Shown piece after piece: positions 1 through 10,974 of a DNA stretch of 64,000 bases. A program made the translations under genes and the position numbers. Location of the stretch: contig JABCPU010000241.1 in NCBI GenBank assembly GCA_016800925.1, positions 40,747-104,746 on the forward strand, read 5' to 3'. Source of the DNA: Suillus spraguei. Taxonomy: Eukaryota > Basidiomycota > Agaricomycetes > Boletales > Suillaceae. Under the pieces are notes generated by a model. It was not told where the DNA came from. It did no database searches and saw nothing but the letters and a program-made list of their open reading frames with translations. The number at the start of each line of letters is the position of its first letter. The first letter of the stretch is position 1.

Positions 1-160
1 GGTTCCTCCCTGGCCCGCTGTGGTGGTTCCTCCCTGGCCTTTCCTCGCGGTTCCTCCCTGGCCCTTTGTGGTGGTCCCTCTTTGGCATTTCCTCGCGGTT
101 CCTTGCTGGCTCTTCCTCATGGTCCCATCCTGGCTCTTCCTTCTGGCCATTCACTCTCCA
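1..160. repeat. Degenerate short tandem repeat
   Basis: Repeats of a unit close to ggttcctccctggcc, with variants such as ggttccttgctggctc, run from the window edge to about position 160. Read in one frame they give a Pro/Trp/Phe/Val repeat peptide, which I take to be a by-product of the DNA repeat and not a gene. Confidence 0.7.
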
Positions 161-211
161 CTATCTTTCCATGTCTTTTTTGTATATCATGTAATTACAT
201 ATGTATTTTAA

Positions 212-1340
212 TATGAATAAAATTGATTTTTATCGAATTTTTTCACAAAATGAGTGCTAAGAAACAATGAGTGGTGACAATCTGGTGTTTTTGGTAGTTC
301 TGTTTAACTTATTCCAGGTAGTATCATTCTGACAGATACCATAAAAATTTCACGCATAGATAAAGCTTTGCAAAGCTATATAATATCAGGTCAATTTTTT
401 GGTGCTTCAGAGTCATGAACCTCCCTTTCATTATGGCATTATTAATTAATCTAGCTCAATGTTCAACTTTTGTCATGCCTTCACTTCAAGTGTGAGTTTG
501 AATAAGATTGGGCCCTTCTCTCAATCATAAAATTTTATATGATAATGAGTGATGCGTCTTTTCTCTATAAGGCCAAACATAACAATGTGATTGTCGATAG
601 CAGAATTATGCTAGTTCTTGTGATTGTGTACTATGTATTGTTATTTATTGCTATCTACTTTCCTCACAAGTTCACTGATGATAATGTCTTCAAATATACG
701 AATTTTAACTGTGGTCTGATACCTGCGCTCCCTAGTGAAAATACTACTGAAGTTTTAAGATTTGTAACAGCAGAACTGTGCAGTCACGTATCACTGCAAC
801 CGGCCAGGCCATGAGTCAAGCAATGCCAACCTCAATCTGCTTGTATCTGTCCAGTAACAAGCACCATCCATCTTTCAAGCTTCAGTGAAGTTTTTTCTTC
901 TTGTTAATTGCTTTGATGTACATGTGTGTGCTAATGTATTACTGCAACCACTACAGGGTCTTTTTCGCTATCTATGACTCAGAGCTTCGAGAATTGCCTT
1001 GGCAACCAGCGTGGCTACTAACATTCTTGCATCTTCTTCATCATTGAGAAATGCCATCTCTTCTGCATTGTTCACCAGAGCATACTGTAGTAGTAGATCC
1101 ATCAGAGTTCTTACTGAAAAAATACTTGGAAAATACACATTGCTTTATTCCACATGCATTACGGTTTAGTTTTCTATACACATTATCTTTTGCAAATGAG
1201 TTTCAAAGTCCGTTATAAGATATTCCGCATTATTTAGCCTACAGATAGTCACCCATTGTCGCATCAAAATGTAACATTGATTGCAGAAATCCGAATGTGC
1301 TTACAAATATTTGGGCCACTGCTGTGGCTTCCAAATAGTA
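212..1340. other. AT-rich stretch with no supported gene
   Basis: Mostly AT-rich sequence. An open frame at 539-814 (+, 91 codons) has one hydrophobic segment, but it shows no family motif, intron pattern or second exon that I can recognise. Nothing else is supported here. Confidence 0.5.
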
Positions 1341-1370
1341 AGTGCGCATCAAACTACACTTACTACTAGT

Positions 1371-1432
1371 ATGGACAGCCAGACCACCATGCTCTATTTC
1401 CAATGCTTCCACTTCTCAGAACCTTCCTGCAC
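1371..1432 (+). repeat. Dispersed ~60-base repeat, copy 1
   Basis: The block around 'accaccatgctc ... cagaaccttcct' reappears in diverged form at 46198-46256 (+) and in reverse at 48805-48870 (-). Three copies in one window suggest a fragment of a dispersed element. No termini are visible. Confidence 0.45.
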
Positions 1433-1610
1433 TCTTTTGGACTTGTCTGAACTCACATGGACTTGTCCATATCCGTCTGGACTTGTCTGTGCTTGCCTAC
1501 CCTCATTTAGACTTACATAGACTCGTCTGTATTCATCTGCTTGCCTGCACTCGTTTGAACTTGCCTGAGCTTATCTGCTTGTGTCTGCTCTTGCCTGTAC
1601 CTCCGCTCCT
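1430..1610. repeat. Degenerate CTTGTCTG / CTTGCCTG tract
   Basis: Words such as acttgtctg, cttgcctg and ctcgtctg recur every 10-25 bases. It is a decayed simple or tandem repeat and has no coding signal. Confidence 0.5.
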
Positions 1611-1867
1611 CTCATTCTGGCGCCTTCAGGTGTCGTTCGCATATGTTCAAGCCACGTCAGCATTTGCTGACGTGCGCTGGGCATATGCATTAAGCACTGG
1701 CAAAGGGCTCCCTCTGTCGTCCCATACTCGTCTGAGCCACGTCAGCAGTTGCTGATGTGCACTGGGCATTTGTGCATGGCATTCATGGTGTTGGGAATGG
1801 CATGATGGAGCTCTCATGGTCTTGAGAGACCTCTGCAACAAAATAGGCAGCCCATCATCTGCAAGCT

Positions 1868-2026
1868 TAGTCGAACCTGGTTCGAACGCGAACCGGACCT
1901 CCCGAACGGGTTCAGAGACGTTCGGTCCAGTGTTCGAACAAATGGCTAAACCGAACCATAGGTTCGGTTTGGCGTTCGAAAAATTTGCCACAAGAGCCGG
2001 ACCGAACCGGACTTCGGCAGCACTAG
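1868..2026. repeat. GAACCGAAC-rich repeat abutting the inverted repeat
   Basis: Dense variants of gaacc, ttcgaac and gaaccgaacc in both orientations lie directly against the outer edge of the left inverted-repeat arm. The same sequence is absent beyond the outer edge of the right arm, so it is not part of the arm. Confidence 0.5.
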
Positions 2027-2428
2027 GTTGATCAGAACCGCTGAAGTTAGTGTCAGCACCGAATTCCTCCAGCGTCCGTCGTCGACGGTAGCAACAACTC
2101 AACACGACTACAATATGGGCGTAATTTGTTAGAGGTGCCAGTTGGTGGCACAACCGTGACTCTGACTCAAGCGATTCCCGAACACTCGGACATCCCACAG
2201 AAAGTCACAAACATCTTTGGCATACATCACGACTGCAAGCTAATCATACAGACACTCTCCAACAGACGGGTCTGAGCAACTGCAGCTGGCAGTTGCTACT
2301 GAGGTCTCCTTGCATTTCGAAACACCTAATTCGCCGGGCAGAAGTTCCAGTACTGCGAGTTACCCTTCTCGGGAGCCGGCCCGACATAGATCTGGAGCGA
2401 CGCCCGTCATAAATAAAGCCAAAAAAGG

Positions 2429-2945
2429 TCAGCAATGAAAACAAACCCAGGACCAGTTTCCGTCGTCTTTGAGATAGGCCACCTCGTTTACGTCCTGTGG
2501 ATGGATACTATGGATCAAGGTCACAAGTGAGTTCTCGATGCAATTGGGACCAAAGACTGCACTTACGTAAAGTTCACGTTGTCCTCACTGGACAACTGGA
2601 GGATCTGGGGCTCCGTCTTGCCTACGACTTTGTGGTCCTGCGATTTCACGCTATCAGCAATCTCGCATCTGTCAACATCAAACAGACCAACCTGTGGGTC
2701 CAGCGTAAGGTACAAGTCTGTCTTGGTGTCTTTGAGAGTCGCAAGGTGCAGAACCTTGTCCAAGACATCGACATCAAACTACGGGCGGGAATTAGCACGA
2801 GAAGAACATCGCTGCAATAATGCACGCGTACTGTATCAGGAACGTCGTGGCCGACGAACTCATTGTTTCCTGACATGACGATGTACCGGTTTGAATACTG
2901 GACATTGTTGATGTTGTAAAGTCCGGAGTCGATCATGGTGCTCAT
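2429..2945 (-). CDS. Small three-exon protein, 134 aa, possibly beta-trefoil-like
   Basis: Exons on the minus strand are 2945-2832, 2778-2567 and 2507-2429, joined by introns with gtacgc..gtag and gtaagt..atag borders; phases fit and give 134 codons plus stop. The N-terminus reads MSTMIDSGLYNINNVQYSNR, followed by a Val/Leu/Asp-rich middle and a Trp-containing end (DGNWSWVCFHC). The 'G-x-Y-x-I-x-N-V' start resembles fungal beta-trefoil proteins (ricin-B-like or protease-inhibitor type), but this is a weak resemblance and I do not assign a function. A TATAAAG box lies about 90 bases upstream. The right arm of the inverted repeat holds a second copy with a premature stop, so this is the intact member of the pair. 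No signal peptide is evident. Confidence 0.65.
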
Positions 2946-3035
2946 GGTTGATTGAAGATTCTGTGAGTATTGATTGAGAGAAGGTTGTTGATGGAAACTG
3001 AAGAAACTGACTGCAGCTCGAGGATAGGCTGCGAC

Positions 3036-3042
3036 CTTTATA
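3036..3042 (-). promoter_or_regulatory. TATA box of the small inverted-repeat gene (left copy)
   Basis: TATAAAG on the minus strand, about 90 bases before the start codon at 2945. It is kept in the right arm at the same distance. Confidence 0.5.
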
Positions 3043-4053
3043 CCTGGTTGACTCGGAAAGTTCCATTACTAGCCTCAGGCCAAAGTCAGCATCACGCTCT
3101 GTTTGAGTCTGGTCTTGGGATTACGTTTCGGGCTCATGGGGGTGAGTCGAATGCTTCCAAATCACTGTAGGACCGCTGCACGTGCCACTGACATACATTA
3201 TTGACCTAATCATTCCTCGGGTCGCGTCCGGTTTAAATATTGTTCTCGTACATTCCCCTGCCCCGCCGCATCCCCATTTCAAACAATTGGAGCAGTACTA
3301 GAAGCAGCGTGACCAAACTGATTAATGATTCCCCATTATCCGTCCGAAAATTCTCGGTTCCCAAAAGTTGCGTCACTTCAGGGTACGAGCATCGAGCCCA
3401 GCCTCGTGATGGCGTTAGTCCCAACAGCTATTCGTTCGCTAACGCGGCGTCTCCTCCCTCCAAATACTGTGCCCGCGGGCCGCTGCTCACTCCTCTGAAT
3501 ATCCATGTACGTTCCGAGTCAGTTCAACCTCTTCGTTCGACAAAATTCATTTCCCTTCGTGCGTTCCAGATTCTAACTTATCCAATCACCCGCTGTTTAC
3601 ACCTCTCTCGAATCACAATCACGCCCTGAGTCATATCGCCGCATCACGCTCTGGCCTCTACTCATTCACTCCTTCATCGATCATGTGAACGCTTTTACAC
3701 TGCCGCCTATCTTGATCAAAATCCAAGTTGTATTATCATAAGTAGCATTCAGGGGTGCAATGAATCTTCCATTCAAACTGTCGTTGACCTGAAGGCTGGA
3801 TCCGAACGACACCAAGTATTTACGGTAAATTCATTTGCCTATTTTCACTGTGATTCCATACCAGATATGATCCAAACAGCATAAACCGGCCAGAGTCGTA
3901 GGTGCCCCGTTGCTGTTCCGAAATAGATCGAAGCTTCCGAAAACAGAGTACTTACGTGCAACTCATCATTACTCTTAACTAGCGCTGATACATGCTAGCC
4001 AGGTTTCCTCGAGGCTTGTTGTTCTTGCCGTTGATTCGTTGATCCTGAATTTC

Positions 4054-4216
4054 GCTATGAATGGTGAGCCTCATTTCTTTGACGAAATTTTCACTATCAC
4101 CAGCTAACCTCATTTCTTTGAAGAGAATTTTAACATCGACGACGAGCCTTATTTCTGTGGTGAGAATTTCACCATCGACGGTGAGTCTTGGAAGAGACCT
4201 TGTCCATGGACGGTGA
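4054..4216 (+). repeat. Degenerate ~40-base tandem repeat
   Basis: About four units built on 'ggtgagcctcatttctttga ... ttttcaccatcgac', successively diverged. It lies just upstream of the ribonucleotide reductase fragment. Confidence 0.5.
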
Positions 4217-4323
4217 GCCTCGCTTGTTCTGCCTCTATCTATTGTTCAGCTTCAATTTTGTGATTCTGTTTATAATACACATTTTTCTATCTACTGACTT
4301 TCTGTCTGTTAAATGGTAGTCAG

Positions 4324-4497
4324 TTCAACTCAATGACAACGAACGTCAATTTGTTTCACAACGTCCTCGCCTTCTTCACTGCATCCGACGGCATTGTTAA
4401 TGAAAATCTCACTGAACATTTCTTCAACGACGACGTCCAGGCTGCTGAGGCCCGGTACCTCTACGGCTTCCAAATCATGATGGAGAACCTTAGTTGA
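4324..4497 (+). pseudogene. Ribonucleotide reductase small-subunit fragment, frameshifted
   Basis: Translation gives [10 protein letters not shown] and then, after a +1 frameshift, [16 protein letters not shown] and [14 protein letters not shown]. These match the conserved '[21 protein letters not shown]' and 'EAR-YGFQ-ENIHSE' blocks of class I ribonucleotide reductase small chains (RNR2/R2). One extra A between the VS and H codons breaks the frame, and a TGA follows the last block. Only one exon's worth is present, preceded by an acceptor-like 'cag'. It is a gene relic inside the inverted-repeat spacer; the functional copy should be elsewhere in the genome. Confidence 0.85.
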
Positions 4498-5882
4498 GGT
4501 TTGTCATTGATACTCTGATTGTACACTCATCTTTCAAATAAATCATTCATAGCGTATCTTAACCACCTACACCTCGTGAATTTGCGTCATTTGGTACTGC
4601 GAGTCCACCACGGCTGACTCCCAGCAATGCCCGGTGGACATGCTAACTTTCCCTCTACTTTGAGGGTTACTATAGCATCCCTGGCTCAGCATTAGCGCTG
4701 TCGCAGCGAGGCAGCACTTCGTAATGTTGCATCTTATCGTCATTGAGTTATAGGTAAGCTTTTGAAAAAACATTATTAATACTAATTTTATAGGCAGCCT
4801 GCCCCTCTCGTCAATGAGCTTGCAAGTCTGTCACTGACAGAACGGAAAGTACCACATTCACTTGCTGATGGCCGCATAGTATCACTAAGTACGAGTACAT
4901 TGGACTATCAGAGCTGTGTGGAGGCTGGCACAGAATGTTTGCAGCCAGCGCAATGCAAGCGCACATCCTCACCTGCCCATGAAGCTTCTATAATCTGGTA
5001 TGGTTTCCTAAAAAAAATTACCTTACGTGCCAGACACTGGTGACTTAAGTCCTGGTATGTTATATAATTTGATGCTTGCGCGTACCTTCTTTGTGGAAGC
5101 TTTTGGGAGCCCATCTGTTTCGGAACAGTAACAAGGCACTCATCACTCACCGGCCATACAGCCAATGCTTCGTCCCTGTACGAGAACCATAAACCGGACG
5201 CGAACCGTAATGCCAAGATTGCGCATCCTTCGAGCTAGGGGCAACCGACTGAAGAGTAGTCTAAGGCCAGAGCGTGATGCGGCGATATGACTCAGGGCGT
5301 GATTGTGATTCGAGAGAGGTGTAAACAGCGGGTGATTGGATAAGTTAGAATCTGGAACGCACGAAGGGAAATGAATTTTGTCGAACGAAGAGGTTGAACT
5401 GACTCGGAACGTACATGGATATTCAGAGGAGTGAGCAGCGGCCCGCGGGCACAGTATTTGGAGGGAGGAGACGCCGCGTTAGCGAACGAATAGCTGTTGG
5501 GACTAACGCCATCACGAGGCTGGGCTCGATGCTCGTACCCTGAAGTGACGCAACTTTTGGGAACCGAGAATTTTCGGACGGATAATGGGGAATCATTAAT
5601 CAGTTTGGTCACGCTGCTTCTAGTACTGCTCCAATTGTTTGAAATGGGGATGCGGCGGGGCAGGGGAATGTACGAGAACAATATTTAAGCCGGACGCGAC
5701 CCGAGGAATGATTAGGTCAATAATGTATGTCAGTGGCACGTGCAGCGGTCCTACAGTGATTTGGAAGCATTCGACTCACCCCCATGAGCCCGAAACGTAA
5801 TCCCAAGACCAGACTCAGACAGAGCGTGATGCTGACTTTGGCCTATCTGAGGCTAGTAATGGAACTTTCCGAGTCAACCAGG

Positions 5883-5889
5883 TATAAAG
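5883..5889 (+). promoter_or_regulatory. TATA box of the right-arm gene copy
   Basis: TATAAAG about 95 bases upstream of the start codon at 5980, equivalent to the box at 3036-3042. Confidence 0.45.
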
Positions 5890-5979
5890 GTCGCAGCCTA
5901 TCCTCGAGCTGCAGTCAGTTTCTTCAGTTTCCATCAACAACCTTCTCTCAATCAATACTCACAGAATCTTCAATCAATC

Positions 5980-6496
5980 ATGAGCAACATGATCAAGTCC
6001 GGATTTTACAACATCAACAATGTCCAGTATTCTAACCGGTACATCGTCATGTCAGGAAACAATGAGTTCGTCGGCCACGACGTTCCTGATACAGTACGCG
6101 TGCATTATTGCAGCGATGTTCCTCTCGTGCTAATTCGCGCCCATAGTTTTATGTCCATGTTGTGGATGAGGTTCCGCATCTTGTGACTCTCAAAGACAGT
6201 AAGACACAATTGTTCCTTACACTGGACCCGCAGGTTGGTCTGTTTGATGTTGACAGATGCGAGATTGCTGATAGCGTGAAATCGTAGGGCCACAAAGTCG
6301 TAGGCACGACCGAGCCCCAGATTCTCCAGTTGTCCACTGAGGACGGCGAGAACTTTACGTGAGTGCAGTCTTTGGTCCCAATTGCATCGAGAACTCACTT
6401 GTGACCTTGATCCACAGTATCCATCCGCAGGACGTAAACGAGGTGGCCTATCTCAAAGACGACGGAAACTGGTCCTGGGTTTGTTTTCATTGCTGA
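5980..6496 (+). pseudogene. Second copy of the small three-exon gene, nonsense-mutated
   Basis: Exon structure is the same as in the left-arm copy: start at 5980, intron 1 donor at 6094, exon 2 from 6147, last stop at 6494-6496. Codon 47 of exon 2 is TAG (6285-6287) where the left copy has CAG (Gln), so the protein would end after about 84 residues. Several amino acids also differ, for instance MSNMIKSG against MSTMIDSG. Splice sites look intact, so a truncated product is possible, but I read this as the dead member of the pair. Confidence 0.75.
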
Positions 6497-6900
6497 CCTT
6501 TTTTGGCTTTATTTATGACGGGCGTCGCTCCAGATCTACGTTGGGCCGGCTCCCGCCAGTGGTAAGGCACAGTACTGGAAATTCTGCCCGGCAAATTAGC
6601 TGTTTCGAAATGCAAGGAGACCTCAGTAGCAACTGCTAGCTGCTGTTGCTCAGACCCGTCTATTGGAGAATATCTGTATGATTAGCTTGCAGTCGTGATG
6701 TATGCCAAAGATGTTTGTGACTTTCTGTGGGATGTCTGAGTGTTCGGGAATTGCTTGAGTCAGAGTCACGGTTGTGCCACCAACTGGCACCTCTACCAAA
6801 TTACGCCCATATTGTAGTCACATTGAGTTGTTGCTACCGTCGACGACGGATGTTGGAGGAGTTCGGTGCTGACACTAACTTGAGCGGTTCTGATCGACCG

Positions 6901-7725
6901 ATCAGCGCTTCAACCTTGGATTCCCGCCCAGCTCTATTTTTGTCACCAATAGCTATTATGAGTACACATGGGTTGCAATGCCGAGGTGCAACATGGGTAA
7001 TAAATGCAAATGTTGTGACAAAAAGATATCTAAGCCAAATCTAGCACAAGTGTTAGCAAGTCAAAGCATAAACATGATAAAAAATTCTCACACATGAAAC
7101 CCATGTAACGGCAAGTATACTCTAAGGCTTGGCTCCGCATGATGTTGGGCGAAATCTCTTTGTGGCCTCAGACGTGGAGGTCGTAATAGTACGGGAACTT
7201 GTACGTCTGCATGTTGCAGGATGCCCCACGACAAAAAGGCTGGCGCCGATCCTAGAAGCTTTAGATACACTACATCAGATTCAGAATGTTAAAGTTAAGG
7301 TGAGTAAGGACGGATGAGGCGTGACAGAACGTAACCAAATAGAGAGAGGTATGTATGCATGAGGCAAGCAGCGTGTAAGAGAGGGTATGCTTGGGGAGAG
7401 CACTCTGCCAGAAACATATTCTACAATGAGTCCAAGACTAGCAAGAGAAATTTGCGCGAGGACGTCGGCTGAGAGACTTGGTAAAGAATTCCCAGGCCTA
7501 TTACTGGAAAGTCACCGCCAGTTACAGCGGGATGCGTGGGTTCGCTCTTGTTCAACATATCTGGAACAAACACCATGAAAAGTTATAAAAATATACCGGT
7601 AGGACGTTATATAAATCGTTCAAGATACACACTAGCTACGATAGCTAGAATAGTATATCGTCAGAAGGCAGATAAGACTGCCTTCTACGACCCAAAGTGA
7701 TCAGTCTTTCAAGTGCAGATAGAAT
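6901..7725. other. No supported gene
   Basis: Short open frames on both strands (for example 7129-7317 + and 7088-7270 -) overlap each other and show no motif. I see no repeat or RNA gene. Confidence 0.5.
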
Positions 7726-8610
7726 TCATGGTGAGTGCCTGCGGCGAAATTTGTCCCCGTAGTGTTTTTCACGGATGTGCCTAAGAATTGTGTCTCGTCG
7801 TATGGTCCTCCGGAGCAGGCAGCCCCTACATCGACATTGCACCTGGCAATCAGGGTGCTGATACTCACGAAGATGGTACGACGATATATGTTTCATCACT
7901 ATTGTGACATTATCCGCAGTAAAGCTGCACTGGCCTTGGCTGTCGTTCCACAGGCATGGGGTTGGCGATTCTGATACATTAAAACTGTTGAATGGAGATT
8001 CTTGTTCATGGGGCGTATCCTCCAGATGTTTATGCAAGAGCGCAACGGGGAATTGGGTAGTTGCGTGCGGCATTGTGTTAGCCAATTGCGGATTGACGGC
8101 GTACAGATAGTTGGGCGAATCCCCAGAGTCGTAACACGAATATTGCATAGCAATACTTCGAAAACGTTCACTCCGTCAATAACATAGAATCAACATCATG
8201 CAAAGGATATCATACCTGTGTGCACAATGTTGAGCAACAGCTTTCTCAGAATTCGACAGTGACGAGGCACTGCTCGACAATGAGTCCTCAACATGCGTGT
8301 CACAAGAAGCCGATGTCGCACAATGACTAGTCTTCGACTGAGCATGATGCTGCGAAATAACTGACGCAGTATCATTGTCACATGAATTTATGTGTACGGG
8401 ATACACTGAGTTCTGCAGCGGCTACGTGAATGTTGACATTTCACCGCTTTGCATACTACCAGTCTGGCGTACCTCATGGGTGGTCCCTTGTGAACGTCCG
8501 GATGCTTTGACGTGTGCATATAAGTCTGAGTCTAGCTTCCTGTCAAGGAGATATGCACGGGAGGGACATAGTAGGAGGGTAGAGGAAACCCACCAAAAAT
8601 CGTATGGCAT
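7726..8610 (-). CDS. C2H2-like zinc-finger protein, 254 aa
   Basis: Proposed exons are 8610-8473, 8412-8216 and 8155-7726. Both introns are exactly 60 bases with GT..AG borders, and the phases fit. The C-terminal third has two Cys/His units: CLWNDSQGQC followed by H-x4-H (KHISSYHL), then CRCRGC with RHIREKH. This 'C-W..C..H..H / C...C..RH..H' layout is common in basidiomycete nuclear proteins. The middle is Ser/Asn-rich. The last exon is well supported; the first exon and start codon are less certain, since an upstream stop forces the reading frame to come through the 8472-8413 intron. DNA binding is an inference from the fold, and no target is known. Confidence 0.6.
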
Positions 8611-10300
8611 TCTCCAGTCTTTCGGGGAACCAAACGGTTCGTGGGCATCTGATCAGTCAGCAGACTGTTTTATGTAGCCCCGGAGAAATAGACTGCACAG
8701 AAGCAGACGTGAAGGGGAACGGCGAAAAATGGCCTGGAAAGGAATCACATGCCGCTTAGCTGAAGGTAGAGGAAAGGCCATGGATATGAAGGCGAATGCC
8801 ACGGTGAAGCTTTTCATAATGGAACACCGATGGCATCCGGCCAGTAGCAGAGACCTTTAATGTACGTAGTTGTGGGAATGATATTTATCACGTATATAAT
8901 TACCAGTTCCCCTTGAAGCCTTTCTTAAAGTTCAAGCATATAAGTACAAGGCGCGCATTACATAAGAGCCCTTGAACGGGAATTTATTTGTTCCCGACTA
9001 GTACTCATACTACATCATGATGTGGGGATTTCAGTATCTTCCTATTAAGAGGTAGCGGTGATGTAGCTCTGCCAGATCCCCCCGCGTAACGGGACTATCA
9101 TTTAGTACTAACGTTGATCATTGTATTTCTGCAGTGCCGCATTGACGCATTGACGCTGAGCTAATTCTGACCAGACCCATTATTAGGGTATCGGTGGCCT
9201 TCAGTGACGGCATTTCAAGCTTCAATAGCCTTTAGCGCTCAAGACCAAATATTTCGCATACTACATGAGTGGCAGTACGTTTTTCCCTGGTTCGGGTCCA
9301 AGGCACTCACATACCCTCCTGCATCCCCCTTTTGGCCATGAGATGCGTTTTCATCAAGCTCACTCAAGCCTGGAGCTACTAGCGCGCCCGAGATATCGGT
9401 GAGCTCACGGCCAAGATAGATCAGAGCAGAACCTCTTTGTCGCTGATTGGAAGTTTGACTTTCCTGATCCAGCTTGCCAGCGCTGCTACGTGGGAGTGCA
9501 AGGTCGTCGGCTTGCTGCATTGTCAATCACTGCTTCTCGTCGATTACAGACCAGACGTCCCTATCAATGAAGTTTCGGCCTACATTACAAGATCCTCTGC
9601 TGCAAAATTATTGGTCGGTGCACCTTTTTGAGATCATCTACAAGAAAATCTCAACAAGAGCTTCAAGCTTCACTCGTAACTGCAAGGGCATGAGTCTCCG
9701 AGTTGGTCCAATTCAGATGAAGCAACATGCCGTCGTCGGGAACAATCTACGTTCAAAACTATCATTACTCAAGGGTATCGCGACGTCAACGGACCTTGGT
9801 GGTGCGCCGGGCTGATTCTGCCTTCTCCTCGGCCTACGGCCTCCTTTTATCATTTTTATTACTCACCTTTACGTTCAAGTTTTCTAAACAGATTCAGAGT
9901 CATGGCGATATTCCTGTGTACGAGCCCTAGCGACTGGCATCTTCCTTCTTTGCCCTGGACTAAATGGTTGTACATACCACTGATTTCTAGGGCCGCATAT
10001 AATTCTTAATCATCGGCTTTCATGTGCGTGATACTCCTCATTCATTTTCAGTTCTGGGGCTGATAAGCCCTATCAATGTCCAATTCCATCGTCCCCAACG
10101 CATTACAGTATCCGTACATTTGCCGGTATGCTTGGCACTAGACTTCCCTGTGATTATTCTTTGTGCAGGGTGCAGGATTCTGAACTTTACAAAAAAACCG
10201 TGACGACCTGCAGGGAAGGAACCGCCGATGATCCTAGTTTGGAAAGTTAACGAAATGCTAACCTTTGGATATAGGTTCATTCTGCACTGGCGAATCAGCA
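8611..10300. other. No supported gene
   Basis: An open frame at 9239-9526 (-) overlaps frames on the other strand (9437-9815 +). None has a recognisable motif or clear splice partner. No repeat structure is obvious. Confidence 0.45.
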
Positions 10301-10307
10301 CTCGGCT

Positions 10308-10585
10308 GACGGCTGGTGCGATATTCAAGGCTATCCGTAATAGGTGTAGCCTTGACCTAGCGATGCCTCCTTACTTTCCGTGTACCTCCATGCGACGGTC
10401 AGTTTGCCGGATCCCAGTACTTCTACTCTTCCGGCCACCGTTGCACCTGGCCGACGGCTGGAGCGATATCCAAGGCTATCCATAATAGAAGGTGTAGCTC
10501 TTGACCTAGCGACGCCTCCTTACTTGTGTACCTCCATGCGACGGTCGGTTTGCCGGATCCCAGTACTTCTACTCTTCCGGCCACC
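10308..10585 (+). repeat. 145-base direct tandem duplication
   Basis: Copy 1 starts at 10308 (gacggctggtgcgatattca) and copy 2 at 10453 (gacggctggagcgatatcca). Both end with cttccggccacc. A few substitutions and a small deletion separate them. No coding meaning is apparent. Confidence 0.8.
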
Positions 10586-10974
10586 TAAATTCAACCAGGG
10601 TCGACCAGATCGTGCCATTTCAAGGCCGAGAGCCGTTTGAAATGTTGGTGGATGGGCTGCCAACTCCGAGCACTATAATCGTTCACCACATCCTCGACAA
10701 GTACGTCAGAGTTAAGATAGATGCAAACTCCAGGCGGTTTCTCGTGCTACACCTTGTCTCCGTTGATTGCATAAAAGCATACGCCTACATGAAGGACTCA
10801 AATGACTGTGGCGGAACTTTCGAATTCCCCTTCCTTACAATAATTTGCACTCTCAGGTTGTATTAAAAGGATGAATTACTTGCCACCACAAGAGTGTGGC
10901 CAACTTCATAAATATCCAATATAGCTTCTGCAGAAACATGCCGCATTCCGTTGCCCAGTAATTTCAGCACGAAT

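Larger units (their letters stand above)
2027..3657 (+). repeat. Large inverted repeat, left arm
   Basis: This arm matches the reverse complement of 5263-6900. The inner part (about 3230-3630 against 5290-5690) is practically identical; the outer part has scattered substitutions and small indels, such as a 4-base indel near 3075. Matching stops at 'ctggcct' on the inner side and at 'gatcagaaccg' on the outer side. The arm contains the small gene on the minus strand. Overlapping open frames at 3233-3629 on both strands are the same in both arms but show no family signal; they may just be promoter sequence. Confidence 0.9.
3658..5262. other. Spacer between the inverted-repeat arms
   Basis: Unique sequence of about 1.6 kb. 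It holds a degenerate tandem repeat (4054-4216) and a broken ribonucleotide reductase fragment (4324-4497). Near 5180-5216 is a short stretch (gtacgagaac..ccggacgcga) that resembles the inner promoter-like part of the arms. I see no intact gene. Confidence 0.6.
5263..6900 (-). repeat. Large inverted repeat, right arm
   Basis: Reverse-complement partner of 2027-3657; boundaries are described there. It contains the mutated copy of the small gene on the plus strand. Divergence between arms is concentrated in the outer half, beyond about 5690. Confidence 0.9.

Noticed and set aside
1647..2198. 183-codon minus-strand frame matched by a frame in the right arm
   Set aside because: The similarity comes from the inverted repeat; the frame runs through the GAACC repeat and diverges at the arm border, and shows no protein motif.
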